Shown piece after piece: positions 52,901 to 60,407 of a DNA stretch of 64,000 nucleotides (positions within the stretch are counted from its first letter, which is position 1; the number at the start of each line of letters is the position of its first letter). Position numbers and translations under genes: made by a program. The notes beneath the pieces are model-generated. The model made no database searches and had not been told where the DNA came from. It worked only from the letters and a program-made list of their open reading frames with translations. Location: NCBI GenBank assembly GCA_944328445.1, contig CALVHO010000001.1, positions 108,497 through 172,496 on the forward strand, read 5' to 3'. This DNA comes from an uncultured Clostridia bacterium (GTDB lineage: Bacteria; Bacillota; Clostridia; Christensenellales; Borkfalkiaceae).

Positions 52901-55654
52901 TCAGGCTGCCGCGATGGCCGTATACCCTGCGGTATCGGTTTTCGTTTTGCTGCCGCTCGTGGTGGCGGCTGCGCCGTCGTTGCGCTGCAACTGCGCCTCG
53001 CCGAAGCCGCTCACCTTGATGTTTTCCATATACACGTAATCGCCGCCGATGGTGAGAAACAGGTTTTCCTTCGTGTTTTTGAAGGTAACCGCGTAACGGG
53101 CGATGATGTTGTCCTCATCGACGCTGTCACGATAATACGTGAAGAGATAATTGTCCCCGCGCAGCATGATGGTGCAGATCATATGCAGCGCCTGCACGCT
53201 GTAAATATAGCCCGTTCCCACGTCCTTTTTGTACAGCGCTTCGCCGAAGGTGTATTCAAAGGCGCTGGAAATCGGCTTCTGCACCGCCCGGCTGCTGAAT
53301 GCGTTTGCATCCGTCAAATGGGCAAAGTTTTCTCCCAGCAAATCTCCTGCGGGGGTGAGCGCCACGTAGATGACGCTCGCATTTGCGCCCTGCTTGCCCG
53401 CAATGCTTTCCGCATCGGTCGCGACCAGGCTGATGCCGGGGCCGTAATACGTTTCGCTGCCCGTCGTGTACACGTCGGCCTCGTAGCTGACGGTGTACTC
53501 GCCTTCGGGGAGCTCGATATACGCATGGGTATCGTAGGTATACCAGGCGTTCGCGTAGGTATACTCGCCCTGCGGAGCCGCAAACACGGTGCCCGCCGCA
53601 GGCGCGGTATCCAGGCGCTCGCCGCCCGCCACCTTGTTGCTCAAAGCGGGGGCCGCGGGCTCTTCCGCAGCGTCGCCGGCCGCGCTTTCTGCCGCGTCGC
53701 CGCTTTCGGCGCTCTGCGCGCGCTCGATCAGGAACGCGGAGTCCTCGGAGCCGAACTTGATGCTGAGGCTGTTCATGTCGAACACTTCATCGATGGCCAG
53801 GCCGTTGGTGGCCCCGATGGTGTAGGTGACGGTGTTGAAGAGCGTCGTATCGTCCTTGGGGATGGTATACGTCTTTCCGTCCGCCTCGAAGGTGTCGCCT
53901 ACAAAGTGGTAATAGATGTTGTAGGTGATGGTGAGGTCCTCGCCGTCGTAGGCAAAGACGATGTCGAGCAGGCAATAGCGCTGAACGACGTTGAGGTACA
54001 GGCCGTTGGAAGCCTCCGCGCTGTCCTTCCACCACAGGTCGCCGTCGATGCCGCCGCCGTCGCCGACGACGTTGAGGCGGTCGGTATCCCATTCAAAACC
54101 CGAAAGGTTGTCGGACGCCGACCAGTCGACGCGCACCGACGCCTTTTGCTCGGAACCCGAATAGAGGGTGACGTACGTCGCGTTGAAGTTGTTCACGCCC
54201 GAAGCGAGCTGGATGCCCGAAACGGTCATCTCAAAGGTGCCGTCCTCCCCGATGGCCGGCTTGTAGAAGCCGCCCCGGCCGAGGGAAACGCCGCCGCCAC
54301 AATCGACGGAACCGATCACGTCGAGGTATTTGGCGGTTTTTTCTTCGCTGCTCAGCTTGTTGAATTGCTCCACGAACGCTTTCTTTGCGTCGCCGACGAC
54401 GTCGTCGATCTTGCCGTCGCCGTTGAGGTCCGCGCCGCCCACCGCCGCGCCGCTCGCGTCGGGGCCGTAGGAGTCGCCCTCGACAGGGAGCTCGGCCTTC
54501 CGCTTATCGATCTCCGCGGTGATGGCGTCGGCCTCGGCGGCGTCTTCGTCCGACATGGTCGATGTCAGCGAAGCGTCCACCTCGGTGCCCGAAAGGCCCT
54601 CGTACAGCGCCTCGCACTCGGCCGCCGTCAGGGCAAGGCCCACGATCACGTCGTCGACGTACACTTCCGCTTCTCCGTAGAGCGTGTCGTTGAACATGCT
54701 CAGCTCGTAGTTGTCTTCGTCCTCCATAGCGGCCGAAACGAAGTTGGTGTACACCGTATCCCAGTCGCCGCCCGTGGCCGCGCCCGTGAACAGCTGCGAA
54801 GAATAGCAATAGGCCAGCCGGCCGTTGGCGTAGAAGGAAATGCCAACTTCTTTATCGAACACGATGGTCACGTACCGCCATTTGCCTTCCATCTCTTCGG
54901 CAAGCGAGGTGACGGACTCGCGCGCGTCCTTGGTCTGCGCGTTGCCCGCAATGGCGTTGTAGCCCGTGTAGTTCATGGCATAGCGCGAAAGGCTGGTCTG
55001 CGAACGGTTGGCCTGCGCGCGCGGATAGATGGCGTCCGAATAGGCGCCGCGCCCGACGGTGATCGTCGTCTGCATGCCATCCAGGCCGGGGTAGAAGTCG
55101 GAGCCGCCCGAGCGGATGTTGCCCCACGTGACCGTCGTCGTGCCGTTGGTGACGACGTTCATGAAGTCGAAGGCCAGGGTGCCCGCCGTCTCGTCCGACT
55201 GGGTGGCGTCGATGCCGTCGTTGTATGCCCAGAACGAGACGGACAAGCCGCCGTCGGCGGAGGGCATCTGTTCGGCGCTGAGTTTGCCGACGTTGAAGCC
55301 CGATTCGCGCACCGAAAGTGCCTTGGCAGACTGCGAGGCCGTCTCCGCGTCGGGGTTGTCCACGAGCGTTGCGTCGATGTACTCGCCGCGGTTGGATGAC
55401 AGCGTTTCGCCCGTGTACGGGTCGACTGCCGCCGTGCGGCCGCGCCCGCTGTCCTCGAACGGGTACATCACTTTCAGCTTGCCGCTGTCGACGAGCGACT
55501 GCGCCGTCACCAGGCTGCCCGGGCCCGTTGTGCCCGCCGAAGGCGGCGTTGTGGGCTCGGAGTTGTTGTTGCAGGCGACGAGCAACACCGACGAAGCCGA
55601 CAATACCATCAGCAGCGCGAGCAATACGGCTGCCAAACGGAATTTCGCTTTCAA
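52901..55654 (-). CDS. Large LamG-like surface lipoprotein with dockerin-like calcium loop
   Basis: A 917-aa lipoprotein (lipobox VLLVAC). Residues 60-350 look LamG-like (GGLSVSFWAYND, YVTIVFDKEVGISFYANG, EVYVDDVIVGLAL). A helical stretch then holds one EF-hand/dockerin-like loop, DLNGDGKIDD. Residues 420-640 and 700-900 are two more beta-rich modules, the last resembling the first (YVYMENIKVSGFG). No catalytic motif is seen, so a glycan-binding or scaffold role is inferred. TTG at 55654 was chosen because GGAGG lies 7 nt upstream and a proper signal peptide follows; there is no nearby ATG. Confidence 0.65.
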   Translation of the reverse strand: MKAKFRLAAVLLALLMVLSASSVLLVACNNNSEPTTPPSAGTTGPGSLVTAQSLVDSGKLKVMYPFEDSGRGRTAAVDPYTGETLSSNRGEYIDATLVDNPDAETASQSAKALSVRESGFNVGKLSAEQMPSADGGLSVSFWAYNDGIDATQSDETAGTLAFDFMNVVTNGTTTVTWGNIRSGGSDFYPGLDGMQTTITVGRGAYSDAIYPRAQANRSQTSLSRYAMNYTGYNAIAGNAQTKDARESVTSLAEEMEGKWRYVTIVFDKEVGISFYANGRLAYCYSSQLFTGAATGGDWDTVYTNFVSAAMEDEDNYELSMFNDTLYGEAEVYVDDVIVGLALTAAECEALYEGLSGTEVDASLTSTMSDEDAAEADAITAEIDKRKAELPVEGDSYGPDASGAAVGGADLNGDGKIDDVVGDAKKAFVEQFNKLSSEEKTAKYLDVIGSVDCGGGVSLGRGGFYKPAIGEDGTFEMTVSGIQLASGVNNFNATYVTLYSGSEQKASVRVDWSASDNLSGFEWDTDRLNVVGDGGGIDGDLWWKDSAEASNGLYLNVVQRYCLLDIVFAYDGEDLTITYNIYYHFVGDTFEADGKTYTIPKDDTTLFNTVTYTIGATNGLAIDEVFDMNSLSIKFGSEDSAFLIERAQSAESGDAAESAAGDAAEEPAAPALSNKVAGGERLDTAPAAGTVFAAPQGEYTYANAWYTYDTHAYIELPEGEYTVSYEADVYTTGSETYYGPGISLVATDAESIAGKQGANASVIYVALTPAGDLLGENFAHLTDANAFSSRAVQKPISSAFEYTFGEALYKKDVGTGYIYSVQALHMICTIMLRGDNYLFTYYRDSVDEDNIIARYAVTFKNTKENLFLTIGGDYVYMENIKVSGFGEAQLQRNDGAAATTSGSKTKTDTAGYTAIAAA

Positions 55655-55768
55655 AACTTTTTCCTCCTGCTTGATTTTACTGCAACGCCCATAGGCGATG
55701 GTAACGATGGGGCGCGCGGGCAAAGCCGCAAACCTTTGGTTTTGCGCGCGCAAAGAATTGTGGAACGC

Positions 55769-55829
55769 TCCACAATTCTACATTCTACATTTTACATTGG
55801 GCAAAGCCCGCACGGGCGGTTGCCGCCCT
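55769..55829. repeat. Mini-repeat and terminator module downstream of a GH43 gene
   Basis: A short run of TTCTACATT units (55776-55797) is followed by the same GGGCGG/CCGCCC and GCCCG/CGGGC hairpins that follow the gene at 45855. Identity to 45783-45843 shows this 3' flank was duplicated together with the gene end. Confidence 0.75.
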
Positions 55830-55839
55830 TTCGTGCCGC

Positions 55840-57819
55840 TTAAAAATTGCTGTTCAAATACAGCGTGTCGGTGCCGTCCTTGCTCAAAAACGAGAGGGTC
55901 AGGCCGCCACGGCCTTCCGCCTCGATCCAGGCGGGGAAGGCCACGCCGTAGTATTCGCCCTCGGCCTGCGCGCTGCCTTGGGCCGCGGCGACGGGCGAAG
56001 TGAGGTTCATGTACACCCAATTTTCGCCGTACACCGCCCACGTGCCCACCGCTTGGCCGCCGAACTGCACGCTGCCGTCCTCGTGCAAGGACAGGCCTTC
56101 CATGGCGTAGCCCTTGTTGAAGGAGTTGCCGTAGTTGTTGGACGTGACCGAGGCAAACGTGTATTGGCCGCCCGCCAAGCCGCAAACCTCGGCCACGGTG
56201 ACTTTGCGCGCCGCCTCGCCCGCGTAGCGGTTGGGGCTCATCACGAGCTCGCCCTGCGAATTGAAGCCGTACATGCTCAGCATCAGGTAGTGGTTGATGT
56301 TGCCGCTGGGGAAGGAGGTGCGGTCGTGGTAGGCGAGCAGGTTCACGCCCTCGGAGGTCGTGATCATGTCGTTGTGGCCGGGGTAGGCGAAGTCGAAACC
56401 GACGGCGTCGTCGTTTTCGTCCTTGTTCCAGGTGAACGAGCCCGATACGCGGCTGCCCACCGCCCCGCCCGCGGCCTCGTACCCCGCCGTGGGGGAGGCG
56501 CTGTGGAAGGAGCGCATGTTGTAGGTGGAAGAGAGGCTGCCCGCCGAGCCCATGAGGTAGTACCTGTTTTCATAGGTCACGGCGGAGGCGGAAAACTCGT
56601 TCACGCTGCCGCTGTACAGGGGCACGTTTTCATGATAGGCGACGACGGGACCCTCCGTGTCGTTGGTGGAGACGAGGCGGGTGCCGTAGCGCGCCGCCGC
56701 GGTGGCGGGGCCGACGTCATTTTTGCGCGCGGCCGCCCAGTCCGCCTTATAATAGGGATCGTCCTTTTTGCGCAGGCCCGTTTCGGCGTCGAGCGGGAGC
56801 ACGTAGATGCCGCCCGCAAAGGAGCCGTAGGCCATGTAGAGGTTGCCTTCGGGGTCGGTGTAGACGGAGGGGTCGATGGCGTTGGGGCCCTGCACCCAGC
56901 CGTCGTAGGAGTAGACGATGACGTCCTCGAACTTGTACGGGCCCTCGATGTCGTTCGATTTGCACAGGAAGATGGCCGAATGCCCCTGGCCGAAGGCCGC
57001 CGTCCAGCAGCCGTACAGCCAGTATTTGCCGTCCGCGCCCTCGTAGACGTCGGGCGCCCAGAGCGTCCAGCAGCTGTCGTTCCAGTTTTCGTCTTCCGAG
57101 AGCAGGTCGTACACCTTCTGCAACCCGCCGCGGCCCTTTTCGTAGACGGACTGCGCGGAATCGGGCCCGCCGCAATCTTCGATGGCGGCGCCCACGTACT
57201 CCCAATGGATGAGGTCCGCGCTCTTGCGGACCTGGTACCCGAAGTCGGGGCCCATGTTGTCGGTGGAAAAGGTGTAATAGCCCTCGTCCGTTTCGATGAT
57301 GACGGGGTCATGAACGTTGGCGGTGGTCGAACCCGTGTTGGGGCGGCCGTAGCCGGAAAGCGCGTCGAAATCGGGGTCCTCGGGGTAGGCGGGGCGGGCG
57401 CGCAGCGCGAGCTCGTAACTCTCCCCTCCCACGGAGAAGGCGAGGGTATAATCGCCGACGGCCTTGGCCGTGACGGTGTAGGCGTAAGAAGAGCCGCCCG
57501 CGGCGTCATCGGTAGCGACGGTGGGATCGGACAGGGTGACGGCGTCGGCGCCGTCGGCGAGGGTGACATCGACCGAAACGCCCTCCTCGGCGGTGAACGC
57601 GAGGGTGCCCGTGCGGATGGAGGCGTCGGTCAAGGGCGACGCGGAGCCGTCAAAAAAGACGGACGGCACTTCCGAGACGTGCACGCCCGCTTCGGCGAGG
57701 CGGCCCAATGCGTTGGACTTGCCGCCGCGGCCGCAGGCCGCCGCCGAGAAGGCGAGCGAGAGCAGCAGCAGCGATGCCAGCACGGCGCCGCACAGTTTTT
57801 TCATGAACGGTCTTTTCAT
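55840..57819 (-). CDS. GH43 lipoprotein
   Basis: A 659-aa lipoprotein (lipobox SAAAC). Residues 30-140 are a Big-like beta domain (YTVTAKAVGDYTLAFSVGG). The GH43 propeller has NVHDPVIIETDEG, LWAPDVYEGADGKYWLYG, NAIDPSVYTDPEG and TEGPVVAYHENVP. The C-terminal domain is almost identical to that of the 914-aa GH43 (both end GTDTLYLNS.F), in protein and in DNA, while the N-terminal parts differ. Extracellular arabinan-type hydrolysis is inferred. ATG at 57819 follows GAGGGGG. Confidence 0.85.
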   Translation of the reverse strand: MKRPFMKKLCGAVLASLLLLSLAFSAAACGRGGKSNALGRLAEAGVHVSEVPSVFFDGSASPLTDASIRTGTLAFTAEEGVSVDVTLADGADAVTLSDPTVATDDAAGGSSYAYTVTAKAVGDYTLAFSVGGESYELALRARPAYPEDPDFDALSGYGRPNTGSTTANVHDPVIIETDEGYYTFSTDNMGPDFGYQVRKSADLIHWEYVGAAIEDCGGPDSAQSVYEKGRGGLQKVYDLLSEDENWNDSCWTLWAPDVYEGADGKYWLYGCWTAAFGQGHSAIFLCKSNDIEGPYKFEDVIVYSYDGWVQGPNAIDPSVYTDPEGNLYMAYGSFAGGIYVLPLDAETGLRKKDDPYYKADWAAARKNDVGPATAAARYGTRLVSTNDTEGPVVAYHENVPLYSGSVNEFSASAVTYENRYYLMGSAGSLSSTYNMRSFHSASPTAGYEAAGGAVGSRVSGSFTWNKDENDDAVGFDFAYPGHNDMITTSEGVNLLAYHDRTSFPSGNINHYLMLSMYGFNSQGELVMSPNRYAGEAARKVTVAEVCGLAGGQYTFASVTSNNYGNSFNKGYAMEGLSLHEDGSVQFGGQAVGTWAVYGENWVYMNLTSPVAAAQGSAQAEGEYYGVAFPAWIEAEGRGGLTLSFLSKDGTDTLYLNSNF

Positions 57820-58247
57820 GGTTCCCCCTCTTGTTCCGCGCGGGGCTCCCCCGCCCCGCGGCGCCTGCCGCGGCTTGCGGCGGCGCGGTTTTTGCGCGTT
57901 TTTGCGCGGTTTCCGCCGTTTGCGGATTCTTGCGGGGCAGGAGCGCCGCGGGCGAGACTCGCCCGCGGCGCTCCTTCGGCGCAGCGACAGCGCGCCCCCG
58001 CAATATTTTTTCACTTGGCGCGGCGACAGCCCGCCTCCCGCCGCGCACCCATCGCCGCGGCGGCCTTTTCTCATAGATTGCGGCGCAAAGCCGCTTTTAT
58101 GCGCCGCCCCGCGCGGCGCGGCCCGCAGGGCGTTGCGCCCGGGGGCCCGTTCCCTCCCCGCCCCGCGGAGGCGGGGCAAGGTGGCGGGGATGTGCGGGGC
58201 AGGCACGCGGCCTGCCCCGAAAAATTCCTGCAAACGCGGGCCGAAAA
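57820..58247. other. Intergenic region with GC-rich stem-loops
   Basis: No gene. A long inverted repeat GAGCGCCGCGGGCGAG/CTCGCCCGCGGCGCTC lies at 57941-57973, and CGGGGCAGGC/GCCTGCCCCG at 58195-58219. The latter may end the permease transcript but has no T-run on the minus strand. Confidence 0.6.
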
Positions 58248-59255
58248 TTACTCTTTGGAGCCCGTGAGCATGATGGAGCCGATGATCGTTTTCTGGAACG
58301 CCGCAAACAGCACCAGCACGGGGATGAGCGCGAGCACGGCCATCGCCATGACGGCGGGGGCATTGTTCACGTCGGCACCGTACGAGGTATCCATCGCCGC
58401 GACGACGAGCGCCAGCGGGTACCAGTCGCGGCTGGAAACGAAGAGCAGGGGCCCGAGGTAGTTGTTCCAGCAGCCGATGAAGCTGAGGATGAACTGCGCG
58501 GCGATCGCGGGCATGGCCAGCGGGATGATAAACGTCCAGAAAATTCTCCAATACCCGGCGCCGTCGATCTTGGCGGCCTCGATGATGGAGGTCGGCAAAC
58601 CGTACAGGTACTGGCGGATGAAGAAGGCCGTCAGCACCGCGCCGAACATGCCGGGGATGATCATGGCGAGGCCGTTGCCCGTCCAGCTGAGCGCGTCGTA
58701 GATGCAGTACTGCGCGATCATGATGGAGGGGCCGGGGACCATGATGGCCGCCAGGCAGTAGAAGAAGACGACGTTTTTGCCCTTGAAGTTCAATTTGGCG
58801 AAGGCGAAGGCCGCCATCGTCGAAGTGATGAGGCCGACGATGACCGGCGCCAGCGAATACAGCAGCGAGACGCCGACGGAGCGCCAGTAATCGAGCTGCT
58901 GGCTCTGCGCCAGGGCGACGATGTTGCTGTAATGGTAGAACAGGTTTCCGCCGCGGAGGACGGTCGCCGTCGTCTTCGGCCAGACGAAGGTCGAGAGCAT
59001 GTTCTGCATGTTGTTCGCGAGCGAGGCCGCGATCATCCACCAGAACGGGTAGATCATGACGATCGCCACCAAAATCAGGATGACATAGGTGACGACATCC
59101 AGAAAGATCTTTTTGCGGTGCTTGCTCGACTTGTAGTACTTGCTGCCGAAGCCCAGCCAGGACGTGAACTTGCACAGCCCCTTATGGATCTTCTGCAAAA
59201 AGCTGAGCTGCTCTTCCTCGGCGGGAATGTTATCCACGCGAATTTCTTCCGTCAT
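58248..59255 (-). CDS. Carbohydrate ABC transporter permease (CUT1, MalG/AraQ-like)
   Basis: A 335-aa inner-membrane protein with six helices after a 45-aa hydrophilic N-terminus. The EAA loop that contacts the ATPase reads SIIEAAKIDGAGYWRIFW. It should import oligosaccharides together with the neighbouring permease and binding protein. ATG at 59255 is 9-10 nt after AGGAGG. It overlaps nothing but starts 2 bp after the upstream permease stop, so translation is coupled. Confidence 0.92.
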   Translation of the reverse strand: MTEEIRVDNIPAEEEQLSFLQKIHKGLCKFTSWLGFGSKYYKSSKHRKKIFLDVVTYVILILVAIVMIYPFWWMIAASLANNMQNMLSTFVWPKTTATVLRGGNLFYHYSNIVALAQSQQLDYWRSVGVSLLYSLAPVIVGLITSTMAAFAFAKLNFKGKNVVFFYCLAAIMVPGPSIMIAQYCIYDALSWTGNGLAMIIPGMFGAVLTAFFIRQYLYGLPTSIIEAAKIDGAGYWRIFWTFIIPLAMPAIAAQFILSFIGCWNNYLGPLLFVSSRDWYPLALVVAAMDTSYGADVNNAPAVMAMAVLALIPVLVLFAAFQKTIIGSIMLTGSKE

Positions 59256-59256
59256 G

Positions 59257-60285
59257 TTACGCATCCCTCCTCGAATCGATCGCAAACTGCACGAGCGTCA
59301 GCAAGAGGATGATGATCATCAGGATGAAGCCCAGTGCAGAGCACAGCGCAAAGTTGTGGTTGGTGTAGTAATGGCCGTAGATGAGCCCGACGAACGGCGT
59401 GACGTCGACCGAGGCCGAAACGGCGCCCGTGCCGGGGTAGTAGCCGTAGATGAGCTGCGGCTCGGCGAAGATCTGCATGCCGCCGATGACCGACGTGACG
59501 ATGCAGTAGAAGATGGTCGGCCACAGCTGCGGCATCGAGATGCGCCAGAACGTCGTCCAGGCGTTGGCGCCGTCGATGGAGGCGGCCTCCTTGTGGCTCT
59601 CGTTGACGCCGTTGAGGCCGGCGCACAGCAGCAGGATGGAGCCGCCGAGGCCCTTCCACGTCGTCATGATGACGACGGCCACTTTCTGCGACCAGACCGT
59701 GGAGCCCGTGCCCGAGACGAGGCCTTTGCCGAACCACGTTTCCCACAAGCCGTTGGCGCCGAACAGGTTCGTCCACATGATGGCGATGGAGACGGTGCTG
59801 GAAACGGTGGGGATGTAGTAGATGACGCGGAACGCGCCCGAACCCTTGATATCGCGCGAGATCAGCACCGCGAAGAACAAGCTCAGCGCCATGCCGATCG
59901 GGATACCGATCATGTAAAAGACGGAGTTGACCAGCGTCGTCCAGAAATCGTGCGAGATGCCTGTGCCCGTCACGTCGCCCGCGGCGTTGTACTGCGGGCT
60001 GAACATGTACTTATACCAATGCAAAAAGCCGTCGCTGTGGATGTCTCCCAAGGCATCCCAAAGCGTTCGCCCGTCGGCGGAATAATCGGTGAAGGACATC
60101 CAGATCGACAAAACGAGCGATAAGTAGATGAACACCGTGGTCCCGATGACGAGGAAGATGACGAAGAACCAGCCCCACAGGTTTTCGGCCAATACGGCGC
60201 GGTTGACCCTGCGTTTTTTGGGCGGATCGACGGCGACGGCCTGTTCGGCGGCCGTTTGCTCGGCGGCCAAAACTTGTTCTTCCAT
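59257..60285 (-). CDS. Carbohydrate ABC transporter permease (CUT1, MalF/AraP-like)
   Basis: A 342-aa inner-membrane protein with six helices. The EAA loop reads HKEAASIDGANAWTTFWR. It forms the channel with the MalG-like permease. The extracellular loop after the first helix (residues 65-115) is longer than usual and may help the large binding protein dock (inference). It follows the binding-protein gene by 122 bp, with a stem-loop between them. Confidence 0.92.
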   Translation of the reverse strand: MEEQVLAAEQTAAEQAVAVDPPKKRRVNRAVLAENLWGWFFVIFLVIGTTVFIYLSLVLSIWMSFTDYSADGRTLWDALGDIHSDGFLHWYKYMFSPQYNAAGDVTGTGISHDFWTTLVNSVFYMIGIPIGMALSLFFAVLISRDIKGSGAFRVIYYIPTVSSTVSIAIMWTNLFGANGLWETWFGKGLVSGTGSTVWSQKVAVVIMTTWKGLGGSILLLCAGLNGVNESHKEAASIDGANAWTTFWRISMPQLWPTIFYCIVTSVIGGMQIFAEPQLIYGYYPGTGAVSASVDVTPFVGLIYGHYYTNHNFALCSALGFILMIIILLLTLVQFAIDSRRDA

Positions 60286-60349
60286 CCCAAACCCCCTGTG
60301 TATAGATTTTTGCCGCCGAGGCGGCGCGCGGCGCGGGCCGCTGCAAGAG

Positions 60350-60372
60350 CGGGGGCGGCGCTGCCGCCCCCG
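60350..60372 (-). other. Stem-loop between binding-protein and permease genes
   Basis: CGGGGGCGGC, loop AG, GCCGCCCCCG without a T-run on the minus strand. Such hairpins protect the upstream part of sugar-ABC transcripts and raise binding-protein yield, as known for malE-malF. Confidence 0.6.
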
Positions 60373-60407
60373 TTTTTGCTTTGCTTACTTTATTCCTTTG
60401 CGCGCGC

